Origin: Cupriavidus nantongensis
Lineage (GTDB): Bacteria > Pseudomonadota > Gammaproteobacteria > Burkholderiales > Burkholderiaceae
Reading direction: 5' to 3'
DNA: 64,000 nt
Assembly (NCBI RefSeq): GCF_001598055.1
Contig: NZ_CP014844.1
Span: 2,038,967-2,102,966 of the forward strand
Positions within the stretch are counted from its first letter, which is position 1, and the number at the start of each line of letters is the position of its first letter. The notes under the pieces are model-generated. The model was not told the origin of the DNA. It did not search any database and saw nothing but the letters and a program-made list of their open reading frames with translations. Made by a program: the position numbers and the translations under genes. Positions 8,219-15,701 of the stretch are shown here, piece after piece.

Positions 8219-8540
8219 GAGAGTGCGGTAGTTGAGTGGACCAAGCTCAAAGGAGCGGTGAGGAGTGCGTCTCGACACACATTGAGTCGTATTTTGCCAT
8301 ATACGACTCAATTTGTGAGCCGCTTCTAAAGACTTGCGGCTCACGCTTGGGCCACGCGCCAAACACCGTGCGCCTCGCCACCGGCCCATCAAACTCAGAT
8401 TCAGGGGCTGGCTGTCGCTGCTGCTGCCGCCGCGCACTAGTAGTACGTGCGGCAACTCAATCCGGCATCTCTCCAACAGTGGTTTTAACAGCAAGGGGTC
8501 TCGGGGCGAAGCCCTGAGTGTCTGCGACGGGCGCGAAGCG
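8219..8540. promoter_or_regulatory. Intergenic region upstream of fic with 12-base inverted repeat
   Basis: No gene is supported here. The main element is a perfect inverted repeat ATTGAGTCGTAT (8281-8292) and ATACGACTCAAT (8301-8312) around an 8-base centre, 63 bases before the fic ATG. Its size and place fit an operator for the fic gene. It differs from the two plasmid-wide palindromes. The rest, 8330-8540, is GC-rich with no clear signal. Confidence 0.5.
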
Positions 8541-8549
8541 ACCTAGCGG

Positions 8550-8610
8550 ACCAGGATCAGTTGCGTGCCGTGAGGCACACAACTGGCATCCTGCCCTTTA
8601 CCGTTCTAGG
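8550..8610 (+). other. oriT: Origin of transfer (oriT), IncP/MOBP type
   Basis: The inverted repeat CAGTTGCGTGCC (8558-8569) / GGCACACAACTG (8574-8585), 11 of 12 bases matched around GTGA, is followed two bases later by ATCCTGCCC (8588-8596). In IncP and related MOBP plasmids the relaxase cuts in ATCCTG|C just after such a repeat, so nic is predicted between 8593 and 8594. The site lies between the leftward mobilisation genes and the rightward TraK-like genes, as oriT lies between traJ and traK in IncP plasmids. Confidence 0.82.
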
Positions 8611-8810
8611 AGCCGTGCCGGGGATCGTTGGCAGGCTGTTGGCGAAACCTTGGCGTAGTGATGGTTGAAACTGAGCGGGCCTGTGCCGGGTGCACCGCGC
8701 CTCGTAGATCTGACGGCGGCGGTATGCCTAGGGAATGAGATGAGGCCTGTTGAGAATGAACATTGGTTCATGTACATTGACGCTCAACATACTTAACAAT
8801 CGAGCGTGGT
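8611..8810 (+). promoter_or_regulatory. Promoter of TraK-like genes with palindrome in spacer
   Basis: Most of this stretch shows nothing clear. At its right end there is a -35 TTGAGA (8750-8755), a 17-base spacer and a -10 TACATT (8773-8778). The spacer is almost filled by the palindrome ATGAACATTGGTTCAT (8756-8771), which would let a bound protein shut the promoter. It drives the gene starting at 8811. Confidence 0.5.
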
Positions 8811-9098
8811 ATGAGTGCCATCGGCGCAGGAAAGTCAGGGCGGCTAGTCACGATCTCGTCAGCAGATGTTGCGTTGGCCGAAACTGAAATGGCCGCAATG
8901 TGCCAGGCCATAGAGCCTGACCAAATGACCCGGCGTCAGGCTTTCAAGCGCCTAATGCCGTCTCTTCGGGTGCTGCGAGAGCGAGGCTGTTCCTGGGAAC
9001 AGATAGCCAAGTTATTGGCCAAGTGCCAAATCACGCTCAAGGCAAACACAGTGCGTTCGTATTACGCCGACATGTCGAAGGAAAGCGCAGATGAGTGA
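8811..9098 (+). CDS. TraK-like oriT-proximal DNA-binding protein
   Basis: The 95-residue protein has the pattern of the TraK family: a helix, then LRERGCSWEQIAKLLAKCQI followed by TLKANTVRSYYADM, which is a helix-turn-helix used to read DNA next to oriT. It is the first gene rightwards from oriT. Residues 30-90 match residues 40-95 of the next gene product, so the two come from a duplication. Its stop overlaps the start of the next gene by eight bases. Confidence 0.6.
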   Translation: MSAIGAGKSGRLVTISSADVALAETEMAAMCQAIEPDQMTRRQAFKRLMPSLRVLRERGCSWEQIAKLLAKCQITLKANTVRSYYADMSKESADE

Positions 9099-10260
9099 CG
9101 CGACAATCGCGCGACGGGGGGCGCTTCGCCGGGTGTCTGCGGTTGACTTTGCGTCGGCCGACGAGACACTCAGAACAGCAGCCTTGCTGCTCGTCCCTGA
9201 GGATCAGACTCAGCGGCAGGTCTTTGAGAAGCTGATGCCGAACCTCTACGTCTTGCGTAACAAAGGCTTTTCTTGGGCGCAGCTCACAAAGCTGTTGAAC
9301 GAGTGCGGCTTGCACCTGCAGCCGTCTACGGTTCGGACCTACTACAGCGAGATGTTGGCCGCACGCATGGACATCTGCCAGGCCCGTATGAACGAGCAAA
9401 TTGCAGTCATGGCGGCCGTGCGCAGTGAAACGGTTGGCATGGACCTGTCCGCCATTTCCGGTCGGGTGCAGTCGTTCATGCAGCAGCAGCAGCAAACCGC
9501 TCTGGCGAGGATGGATGCCTTGTCCCCTCCGGCTATGCCCTCCCGGAGCATGGAGGCAGAACCCAGCCGCCGCGTCATTCCGGCCCCTGCCGGTGCGCCG
9601 ACTCAACGCCCCAAATCCCGCCCCTCAGCACCCGCGCCACAGCCGCCTCAGTACGCCGACGGTGGTTCGGACGACGACGGCAATACACCATCAGGAGAAT
9701 TTGGCCTTCTGGGGCTGTCTGGACCCTCTCAGCAATCGCAAAGTGGGCCTGCAGGCTTCTTCACGCTCGATACCGAGCAGGCACCTCAGGCACGGCCTGC
9801 GGCGCCTTCTGAGCGCCCCAAAACAGACCGTCGTGAGGCGCAGCCACCGGTCCGTTCGCAAACGGCTCTGGCTCCTGCCGAGCGCGCTCCGGTCGCAGTC
9901 AGCCAGGTGGGCGTAGCAAGCGCACCGACGCAAGGCGTGGCCAGGAAGCGCACCAGCCCATTGCAGGAAGGCGTACCACCTTTGAAGCGTCGGGACAACG
10001 TGCCTGCCCATGTCTATGAACCAGGTGAACTGGAGCACCCTGCCATACCTGGCCTCATGCTGAGTCTCGAACAGCGTCTCTACGGCGCATCCCTGGAATA
10101 CTTCGATGAGGATGGCGACGAGGCGGGAGTGATCAAAGTTGAAACTCCCGATGAGAAGCGGTTCCGTGTGGTGTGGCGTCAAACGGTTCCCATCACGCCG
10201 ACCCGAACCGCTGCTTCATTCACCAGGATGGATCCAACTCTTTTCTCGCCTCAGTCCTAA
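9091..10260 (+). CDS. TraK-like protein with long Pro/Gln-rich extension
   Basis: The 389-residue protein repeats the helix-turn-helix of its neighbour (LRNKGFSWAQLTKLLNECGL, then LQPSTVRTYYSEML, residues about 50-90). It continues into a Gln-run (residues about 130-136), a long Pro/Ser/Ala-rich disordered segment (150-310) and a more ordered C-terminus of about 80 residues (VPAHVYEPGELEHPAIPGLM and on). It may bind oriT with the smaller paralogue and reach partner proteins through the flexible tail. The function of the C-terminus is not recognised. Confidence 0.6.
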   Translation: MSDATIARRGALRRVSAVDFASADETLRTAALLLVPEDQTQRQVFEKLMPNLYVLRNKGFSWAQLTKLLNECGLHLQPSTVRTYYSEMLAARMDICQARMNEQIAVMAAVRSETVGMDLSAISGRVQSFMQQQQQTALARMDALSPPAMPSRSMEAEPSRRVIPAPAGAPTQRPKSRPSAPAPQPPQYADGGSDDDGNTPSGEFGLLGLSGPSQQSQSGPAGFFTLDTEQAPQARPAAPSERPKTDRREAQPPVRSQTALAPAERAPVAVSQVGVASAPTQGVARKRTSPLQEGVPPLKRRDNVPAHVYEPGELEHPAIPGLMLSLEQRLYGASLEYFDEDGDEAGVIKVETPDEKRFRVVWRQTVPITPTRTAASFTRMDPTLFSPQS

Positions 10261-10294
10261 GCGACGTCACGCCCCTACGCACAATTTCCGCACA

Positions 10295-10312
10295 ATACGC
10301 ACGTGTGCGCAT
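10295..10312. promoter_or_regulatory. Operator C palindrome, copy 1
   Basis: ATACGCACGTGTGCGCAT differs from the consensus ATACGCACATGTGCGTAT at two places. ATATAA directly follows and could serve as the -10 of the promoter for the 90-residue frame downstream. This is the weakest of the five copies. Confidence 0.6.
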
Positions 10313-10382
10313 ATAATTCAATGACGGCAGCGCGTAACGTACAACGCGTTGAATGAATCTGATTGCGGAGCTGGGGGTTTCG

Positions 10383-10625
10383 ATGCAGGTTGAAAAGCAA
10401 ATCCAAGAGGCTGACGGCAGCGCCTGGACGGCCCTTGTTCGGGTGCAAGGCGTGCTGTACGTGGCCTCCTACGTAGCGAACCGTCTGAGCGTCAGGCTCG
10501 GGCCATACAAGCATGCTCCGCGCCGGCCGCGTTGGGCCGAAGAGCATGTGAAACGCTGGGCGGAACAGCAAATCGCCTCACTGCCAGCCGATTGGATTTG
10601 CAAGCATCGAGAGCTGTACGAGTAA
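10383..10625 (+). CDS. Hypothetical protein, about 80 aa
   Basis: Not recognised. The ATG at 10383 is preferred because GGAG and GGGGG lie just before it; an ATG in the same frame at 10353 has no ribosome site. The protein is basic, with a beta-rich first half (ALVRVQGVLYVASYVANRLSV) and an arginine-rich second half (HAPRRPRWAEEHVKRWAE), so nucleic-acid binding is possible. Operator C copy 1 lies just upstream. Confidence 0.5.
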   Translation: MQVEKQIQEADGSAWTALVRVQGVLYVASYVANRLSVRLGPYKHAPRRPRWAEEHVKRWAEQQIASLPADWICKHRELYE

Positions 10626-10765
10626 GCTGTTGCACCGTCCAGACGCCGCCGACCACCGATCGGCGGGACACTGAGAGTTGCAAGGCTTGTAATGGGCTCA
10701 CTCTCCCTTGATACCTCTTGAGAAGCGTACGGCATTGCGCTCGCCGTATTCACACATTGACAGCT

Positions 10766-11206
10766 ATGACTCAACAGACGCCGAAGAGCGGCAAAGCCCC
10801 ATCGAGGCTTGCGCCTCACTGGGACACGATCAAGAAGCTCAGAAATGGCGGTTACTCGCTCCTTCAGGTCATTGACTATCTCAAACAAGCCGGGGTAGAG
10901 ATTTCCCTCGGTGGATTACACCAATACATTAGGAGGCAAACAGAGAGAGACGCGCAACCCGCACAATCTGTTCAGCACGCAGAAGATTCCGCTTTGCCCA
11001 ACAACGAGAAGATCAAAGACCTTCGCACACGCCTGGGCATGACTCAAACCGACGTTGCGAAGTTTCTAGCGGCCAAGACCATGCGGCCTTGCACTCTGCG
11101 GACCGTGCAAGCTTGGGAATCTCCTCCCTCTGTCAGCAGTGCCAGAAACGCGCCAGATTGGGCCGTAAATATGCTCACAGTAGAAGCCGAAAAAAGAGGT
11201 TGCTAA
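10766..11206 (+). CDS. Two-part helix-turn-helix regulator
   Basis: From the ATG at 10766 the protein has 146 residues. The first half (IKKLRNGGYSLLQVIDYLKQ, then ISLGGLHQYIRRQ) resembles the TraK-type helix-turn-helix seen in the two oriT-proximal genes. The second half (LRTRLGMTQTDVAKFLAA, then RTVQAWES) looks like an XRE-type helix-turn-helix. Its stop codon touches operator C copy 2, so it is a candidate for the protein that reads that operator; this is inference. An upstream TTG at 10718 would add an arginine-rich tail and is not favoured. Confidence 0.65.
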   Translation: MTQQTPKSGKAPSRLAPHWDTIKKLRNGGYSLLQVIDYLKQAGVEISLGGLHQYIRRQTERDAQPAQSVQHAEDSALPNNEKIKDLRTRLGMTQTDVAKFLAAKTMRPCTLRTVQAWESPPSVSSARNAPDWAVNMLTVEAEKRGC

Positions 11207-11226
11207 TACGCACATGTGCGTATAAT
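11198..11226 (+). promoter_or_regulatory. Promoter with operator C, copy 2
   Basis: The exact palindrome ATACGCACATGTGCGTAT (11206-11223) overlaps a perfect -10 TATAAT (11221-11226). A weak -35 (GGTTGC at 11198, 17-base spacer) precedes it. The promoter reads rightwards into the lipoprotein gene and probably the small genes after it. Confidence 0.7.
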
Positions 11227-11277
11227 ATGAAAGCGTATCGATTGCATCGGGCAGTCGGCTCCTCAGGAGAAGTCACC

Positions 11278-11568
11278 ATGAAATTCATCAGCATCCTGGT
11301 TCTCGCGCTTACTCTGGCTGCTTGCGGCAACGCCCCTTCGTCGCTCAACGGCAACTACCGGGCCAACGACGGCAAGAGCTTTCTGGTCTTTTCCAGCGAC
11401 GGCAAGGTCAGGACTAAAACACTGCTCGGCAAGGAGGTTGAGACCACCTACACCATTGCCGATAAGAAGGTGAGCTTCCAGTTCCCGAATGGTCTGCCGG
11501 CGTCATACAGCATCAACGATGACGGCTCCCTGAGTGCGCCGTGGTCCAGTGGATACAAGAAGGGTTGA
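11278..11568 (+). CDS. Small lipoprotein, 96 aa
   Basis: The ATG at 11278 has a good AGGAGAAG ribosome site; the longer open frame upstream overlaps the regulator gene and operator C and is not coding. Residues 1-17 are a lipoprotein signal (FISILVLALTLAAC) with the lipid-bearing cysteine at about residue 18. The mature part (NYRANDGKSFLVFSSDGKV and on) looks like a small beta-barrel of the type found in plasmid entry-exclusion or stress lipoproteins. The exact role is not known. Confidence 0.75.
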   Translation: MKFISILVLALTLAACGNAPSSLNGNYRANDGKSFLVFSSDGKVRTKTLLGKEVETTYTIADKKVSFQFPNGLPASYSINDDGSLSAPWSSGYKKG

Positions 11569-11590
11569 GTTCGCAAACTACGAAAACGCA

Positions 11591-11890
11591 ATGTCCCTAC
11601 TCTTGAACCCTGTCAGTTTTGGCATCTCAGTCCTCGCGCTCGTGGTCGGTTTGCTGGCGATCTTTTTCAATTCCATGCTTGGCCGCCGCAATGGGTGGCT
11701 TGAGCCAACGCTCTGCGCTGGTGGATTTGTGCTGTCCGCTGTGTGCACAGTAGGCGGTGTCGCCAACGGCCCCTATCCGCACGATATATCGCCCTTGGTC
11801 GCGCTGGGTGGTGCGGGCATTTTCCTCGGTGTAATCGGGACTACAGCACCCATCGTGCGGTTGTGGCAGAAAAAGCGGACTGGCGCCTGA
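11591..11890 (+). CDS. Three-segment membrane protein, 99 aa
   Basis: The ATG at 11591 is chosen because the longer frame overlaps the lipoprotein gene. The protein has three hydrophobic segments (SFGISVLALVVGLLAIFF, TLCAGGFVLSAVCTVGGVA, VALGGAGIFLGVIGTTAPIV) and a basic C-terminus (RLWQKKR), so it should lie in the inner membrane with the C-terminus inside. Not recognised further. Confidence 0.6.
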   Translation: MSLLLNPVSFGISVLALVVGLLAIFFNSMLGRRNGWLEPTLCAGGFVLSAVCTVGGVANGPYPHDISPLVALGGAGIFLGVIGTTAPIVRLWQKKRTGA

Positions 11891-11903
11891 AGGATTGGAC
11901 AGG

Positions 11904-12206
11904 ATGATTACCATGTTCACCACGGCAGATCAGATTCATGCCTATCTGAGCGGCCAAGGCCTTAAGCAGGCGAGCACTGGCGGCGGGTTCTCGGCTTGGT
12001 TTCTTCCAGTCGTGCACGGCTGGCAAATCTCCATCACCAACGATCAGGATACGGCCGAGCTACACCCCGGCATGCCGGTAATCATCGCCCTCGAAGACCC
12101 AGAGGGGCGGCAATGTGAGTGTGAAGACCTAGGCTCACCTGACCTGCTGCCCGAGGCAATTGGACGATTTGTCGCCATGGGGCAGGGTATGGAGAGCGCC
12201 AAGTGA
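11904..12206 (+). CDS. Hypothetical protein, about 100 aa
   Basis: An AAGGA site nine bases before the ATG at 11904 supports this start. The protein is soluble and acidic, with mixed strands and helices (FTTADQIHAYLSGQGLKQA, then WQISITNDQDTAELHPG). Its stop codon overlaps the GTG start of the next gene, so the two are translated together. Not recognised. Confidence 0.6.
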   Translation: MITMFTTADQIHAYLSGQGLKQASTGGGFSAWFLPVVHGWQISITNDQDTAELHPGMPVIIALEDPEGRQCECEDLGSPDLLPEAIGRFVAMGQGMESAK

Positions 12207-12640
12207 AATTCCCTTCAAGACAAGTTGCCAAGAGAATCTGGTACATCCTGTTCGGACTCTTCATGGCTGAGGCGGCCGGGCTGTTCGTGATTGCCCCGTA
12301 CTGGAATGGCGGCGCCATCGTCGGCGGAATTCACGCACTCGCCTGCTTGGCTGCCGGCACCGGAGTCACGTTCCTACTTCTCGCCACAACGGACCCAGGC
12401 ACCGCATTCTCGACGCGTGCAAATCGCTATCTGTTTGCAGTTTTGGGTGGAACAGCCTTCAACTTGGTTCTGACCTGGGGGCTGTGGGCCGTTGGCTATC
12501 CAATCGCCAACGGGACCGTTCGGCGTGGTCTGATGGCCGAGAACTATTGGCTCGGGCCCGCAGTCTTGGCCTATTCCGTGATCGTATGGTTGATCTACCG
12601 CGCTGGGCTGAATAAAGAATCCCAGATTGCAAAACACTAG
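12203..12640 (+). CDS. Four-segment membrane protein, 145 aa
   Basis: GTG start overlapping the TGA of the previous gene. Four hydrophobic segments are visible: residues about 12-32, 40-62, 74-97 and 112-134. No known motif was found. It may work with the soluble protein coded just before it. Confidence 0.6.
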   Translation: MKFPSRQVAKRIWYILFGLFMAEAAGLFVIAPYWNGGAIVGGIHALACLAAGTGVTFLLLATTDPGTAFSTRANRYLFAVLGGTAFNLVLTWGLWAVGYPIANGTVRRGLMAENYWLGPAVLAYSVIVWLIYRAGLNKESQIAKH

Positions 12641-12649
12641 GAGAACCTT

Positions 12650-13477
12650 GTGAGCTTCGATGTCTTCGCGTGGGCCACGCAATCAGGTGCCAACCAAACA
12701 ACTGTCCACAACGTCCGTCTGATCGCCGTTCATCCAGCGGAAGATGGCCTTGTACGTATGACTATCGAGCATGCCGGCAATACGCACGAGCTGGTTGGCG
12801 GTAGTCCATTCAACGAGGAATGGAGCCGGCGCGACGTGGGCAAGGTTGGCTATATCGTGCCCGCATCGCGAGTCGGCCGCGAGTTGCCTGTCGGCGCATG
12901 CCATTTTCGTCCGTACGTGGACCAGAGTTTGCAGCGCGTCCCGGAGTTGGATTCTAACGACGCGGCTTGTGCCACTGTCGGCGGCAGAAGAGCCAATATC
13001 GTCGGTTGGATCTGTGATACCAATCCGAATGGATTCCGTGCGCCCGTAGGGCTCATTCCAGGCGAGGGCGGACAGTTCGTGGCGGATGAGACGATTGAAG
13101 TCACGCTTCGCGTCCCTCCTGAGTTTGTACGTGAGTGCAATCGTGTCCAGATGTCACCAGAGGAGGTGTTGCGTAGCTTCGCGGGCGACCTTGCAGGCAT
13201 CCATAACTTTGTAGTGCGCCCCCGCGCTGACGGCTATGGCAGTAACGGCAGCGATGAGCGCGACCGAGCTGAAGCTTGGCTGGAACGCGCGCATGGCATG
13301 AACGCGATTGATTTGGACGCGTTGGAGCAGCAACGAGAGAACGCAAGAGAGAAGCAATATCAGCGCGATGACTTTGCGGCTCTGTTGGATGACTTTGAGG
13401 ACCTCGGTGGCAACGCTGATGATTTGTTCGCAGCAGTCCAAGCCCTCGTTGACAAGCAGGCTAAAGGCAACGCCTAG
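12650..13477 (+). CDS. Conserved plasmid protein, 275 aa
   Basis: GTG start with AGGAGAAC before it. Residues about 145-210 (LRVPPEFVRECNRVQMSPEE, then RADGYGSNGSDERDRAEAW) resemble a conserved segment of unknown function that I associate with other conjugative plasmids. The C-terminal 60 residues are helical and charged. The N-terminal half is beta-rich with no match recognised. Confidence 0.6.
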   Translation: MSFDVFAWATQSGANQTTVHNVRLIAVHPAEDGLVRMTIEHAGNTHELVGGSPFNEEWSRRDVGKVGYIVPASRVGRELPVGACHFRPYVDQSLQRVPELDSNDAACATVGGRRANIVGWICDTNPNGFRAPVGLIPGEGGQFVADETIEVTLRVPPEFVRECNRVQMSPEEVLRSFAGDLAGIHNFVVRPRADGYGSNGSDERDRAEAWLERAHGMNAIDLDALEQQRENAREKQYQRDDFAALLDDFEDLGGNADDLFAAVQALVDKQAKGNA

Positions 13478-13491
13478 TCCACGGATCTCGC

Positions 13492-13689
13492 ATGCTCGCA
13501 ATCGCCAAGAAGCCGACCCGGCGTGAACTGCTGCAAGTCATCACCGAACTGCAGGATCTGATTGGCAAGGCTATGGCGCGGCACGGCAACGACCGCGACC
13601 GTGATGGATACGAGATGAGGCAGAAGTATCTGGAGCAGGCTCACGAGCTTTGCATCGAAGCCCGTTCATTCGATCCGCCTACCGACTAA
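13492..13689 (+). CDS. Small hypothetical protein, 65 aa
   Basis: A short helical, charged protein (RRELLQVITELQDLIGKAMA and on) with no membrane segment. It lies 14 bases after the previous gene in the same direction, and its start lacks a strong ribosome site, so translation may be coupled. Not recognised. Confidence 0.5.
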   Translation: MLAIAKKPTRRELLQVITELQDLIGKAMARHGNDRDRDGYEMRQKYLEQAHELCIEARSFDPPTD

Positions 13690-13706
13690 CGAGAAATGAG
13701 ACGAAC

Positions 13707-14192
13707 ATGACCGGCCGGATCAAATTGACAAAATTGGAAAACAGTAGCGCGAGCACAAAGTGGCGCGCTGACTTTCCGGGCGCACCTGGTAAGACCGACG
13801 ACAAAACGTACTGCGTCACCACTTACCCGAACAGCAACCTGATCCACCTTGAGACGTGGGCTGATAGGAAGCAAATCAGTGCAGCGCGTGCGACGCGCAT
13901 CATCTCCGCGATCCGTGAAGAGCTGATTGCTGTGGGTGCGTTGGGTCCTGCGCGCAGCGTGGCGCCCCCCGATGATGACGACGAACAGATGCGCACGATG
14001 CGCGAGCATCGTCGCAAGAACTTCGGCATTACGTCTGCGCAGGTGCGCGACGGCGATGAGCTGTTTGAGGGGGAGCGAGTCTACCGCCTCACCTATAACG
14101 GGTACCAGGAAGCTGCGGTGCTTTCACTGGCGCCGCACGAAGCACGCAAGTTTTTCGAGCTGCTTGCGAAAGACTTCGGATTTGCAATTTAA
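13707..14192 (+). CDS. Hypothetical protein, 161 aa
   Basis: The ATG at 13707 (MTGRIKLTKLENSS) avoids overlap with the gene before. The protein has a beta-rich N-terminus with a TYPNSNLIHLETW strand, a helix-rich middle and a C-terminal part (YRLTYNGYQEAAVLSLAPHE). No match recognised. A short hairpin and T-run follow the stop codon. Confidence 0.55.
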   Translation: MTGRIKLTKLENSSASTKWRADFPGAPGKTDDKTYCVTTYPNSNLIHLETWADRKQISAARATRIISAIREELIAVGALGPARSVAPPDDDDEQMRTMREHRRKNFGITSAQVRDGDELFEGERVYRLTYNGYQEAAVLSLAPHEARKFFELLAKDFGFAI

Positions 14193-14193
14193 C

Positions 14194-14211
14194 AAGGGTC
14201 ACCCTTTTTTG
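14194..14211 (+). terminator. Weak intrinsic terminator
   Basis: AAGGG-TCA-CCCTT is followed by TTTTTT just after the stop of the 161-residue gene. The stem is only five base pairs, so readthrough into the next gene is likely. Confidence 0.4.
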
Positions 14212-14227
14212 TTTTGGGAGAAGAAAA

Positions 14228-14512
14228 ATGATGTCGTATGAAGTTCCGTTGGTGGAGCAGCTTGGATTCAGCAGTTTCGGGTCGTACCTTGCGACTCTTG
14301 TCGCCGTGGTTCTGGTGCACCACGTGGTGGTGTACGCCATCGCCAGATTCCGTGGACAACCCGGCGTAGCCATCATGGCGTTGCGAGACGTGGTGATCGG
14401 CACTATGTGGCTTGTCACTATTCTCGGCTCCTGGATCGCGATCTACTTCTATTTGCGCGCTCTCTATCGGGCGTTCCTCTATGAGGATGTGGCCGCTGGA
14501 CTTGGGCGATAA
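14228..14512 (+). CDS. Small inner-membrane protein, 94 aa
   Basis: GGGAGAAG precedes two adjacent ATGs (14228 and 14231). Two hydrophobic segments, residues about 17-37 and 55-76, flank a short loop (RFRGQPGVAIMALRD). Not recognised. Confidence 0.55.
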   Translation: MMSYEVPLVEQLGFSSFGSYLATLVAVVLVHHVVVYAIARFRGQPGVAIMALRDVVIGTMWLVTILGSWIAIYFYLRALYRAFLYEDVAAGLGR

Positions 14513-14545
14513 GCCGCTGGCCATTCCAGATAGCAGAGAGACTCG

Positions 14546-14947
14546 ATGCTGAAATTCTTAAACCGATTTCGTTTTGGCTGGCGCCGGGCGGATCCTCCGG
14601 GCAACTCGTCGGCTGTTAGCAAGGACGAGGCCAAACGGTATCTGAATCGCCTTCGCGAAGAGGAATTGTCTGCCGGCGCTTCGTTGCGACGCGGAGAGAT
14701 CCTTGACCGCGCACCTGGTCAGGCCTCGGGTTCGGCGTACACGCCCTACCCGCAACAGAAGACTCCTGCGCCGTCGAGTCAGCAGCAGTACCGGGACGAC
14801 CCCGAGCAAAATACGTCGGGCGAAGATTTCGCCACGTCCGTTGTGGTCGCTGACGCCACCGGCAGCGCGTTGACTGGGTATGCGGTTGGAGGTTCTGTAG
14901 CCGGCGCCATTACCGGGGAGGCTGTTTCCAAGAGCCTGGACGATTGA
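14546..14947 (+). CDS. Hypothetical protein, 133 aa
   Basis: A basic N-terminus (LKFLNRFRFGWRR), a disordered Pro/Gln-rich middle and a glycine-rich end (GSALTGYAVGGSVAGAITGE) that could insert in a membrane. The glycine-zipper look of the end is shared with some small phage and plasmid proteins, but no family is recognised. Confidence 0.5.
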   Translation: MLKFLNRFRFGWRRADPPGNSSAVSKDEAKRYLNRLREEELSAGASLRRGEILDRAPGQASGSAYTPYPQQKTPAPSSQQQYRDDPEQNTSGEDFATSVVVADATGSALTGYAVGGSVAGAITGEAVSKSLDD

Positions 14948-14964
14948 TTCATTGGATGGGGCGT

Positions 14965-14977
14965 TTTTGCAGCAAAA
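14965..14977. promoter_or_regulatory. Operator A palindrome TTTTGCAGCAAAA
   Basis: Exact copy of the plasmid-wide palindrome, 53 bases before the PlsC-like gene. A weak promoter (-35 TTGATT, -10 TATCAT at 15022) lies just downstream. Confidence 0.6.
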
Positions 14978-15029
14978 GTCGCCCCGTCTGCATCATTTGA
15001 TTCATTGTGGGTTCAATTCGCTATCATTC

Positions 15030-15557
15030 ATGTTGCGCCCTAAACTCCGCCTGTTCCTTCGCAGTGTGGCCTTGCGCCTGCTGCGCGTCCGCACGACCTA
15101 CTGCGCCGCGACCATTGAGCTTCTGCGGCAAGAACGGGTCATCGTTTGCTCGAACCATGTCAGTTTGCTCGATGGCGTGATCGTTGCCCTGGCGAGCCCA
15201 GTACCTTTGACCTTCGGCGTTGACACCGATTTTTCTCGACGCTCCAAGGTCGCCAGTCGGGGCATGGCAGTGTTGTCCTGGCTCGGCTTTGGCGCCGTTG
15301 TCCCAATCGACGGCAACTCTCCTTTCGGTATCCGGTCCCTTTCAAAAGCACTGGACCGTGGTGAGTCGGTGATGCTGTTTCCCGAAGGACAAATCAGCGA
15401 GACCGGTCACCCATGTGCGGAGCAACCTGGCGTGACATGGCTGGTTAGGCGATCCGGCGCAAAGGTTGTTCGGATCAGGATTCTGGGAGCCGAAAGAAGC
15501 CGCTTCTTCGCGAAGTCCGGGGACAAGCTTTGGCCGCGCATCGAGATCCAGTTCTAG
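15030..15557 (+). CDS. PlsC-like 1-acylglycerol-3-phosphate acyltransferase family protein
   Basis: The 175-residue protein has the family motifs NHVSLLDG (the NHx4D active site) and FPEGQIS, with VPIDG between them. This fits a short PlsC-type acyltransferase that adds acyl chains to lysophospholipids or related lipids at the membrane. It is shorter than chromosomal PlsC and has no clear membrane helix, only a basic N-terminus (RPKLRLFLRSVALRLLRVR) that could sit on the membrane. The ATG at 15030 is used; the longer frame starts inside operator A. Confidence 0.8.
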   Translation: MLRPKLRLFLRSVALRLLRVRTTYCAATIELLRQERVIVCSNHVSLLDGVIVALASPVPLTFGVDTDFSRRSKVASRGMAVLSWLGFGAVVPIDGNSPFGIRSLSKALDRGESVMLFPEGQISETGHPCAEQPGVTWLVRRSGAKVVRIRILGAERSRFFAKSGDKLWPRIEIQF

Positions 15558-15701
15558 CGGCCCTGCCCGATCCGTCGACGTGGTGTAATGCGCGGGCCGG
15601 GAGGCCATAGAATAGCAACTTCGCTATGTCCGCAGCGACGAAGTGCCATGCATACCTTGCGGATTCTTCGAGTCCAACGCAAACATGAAGGAAGGAAGAC
15701 T

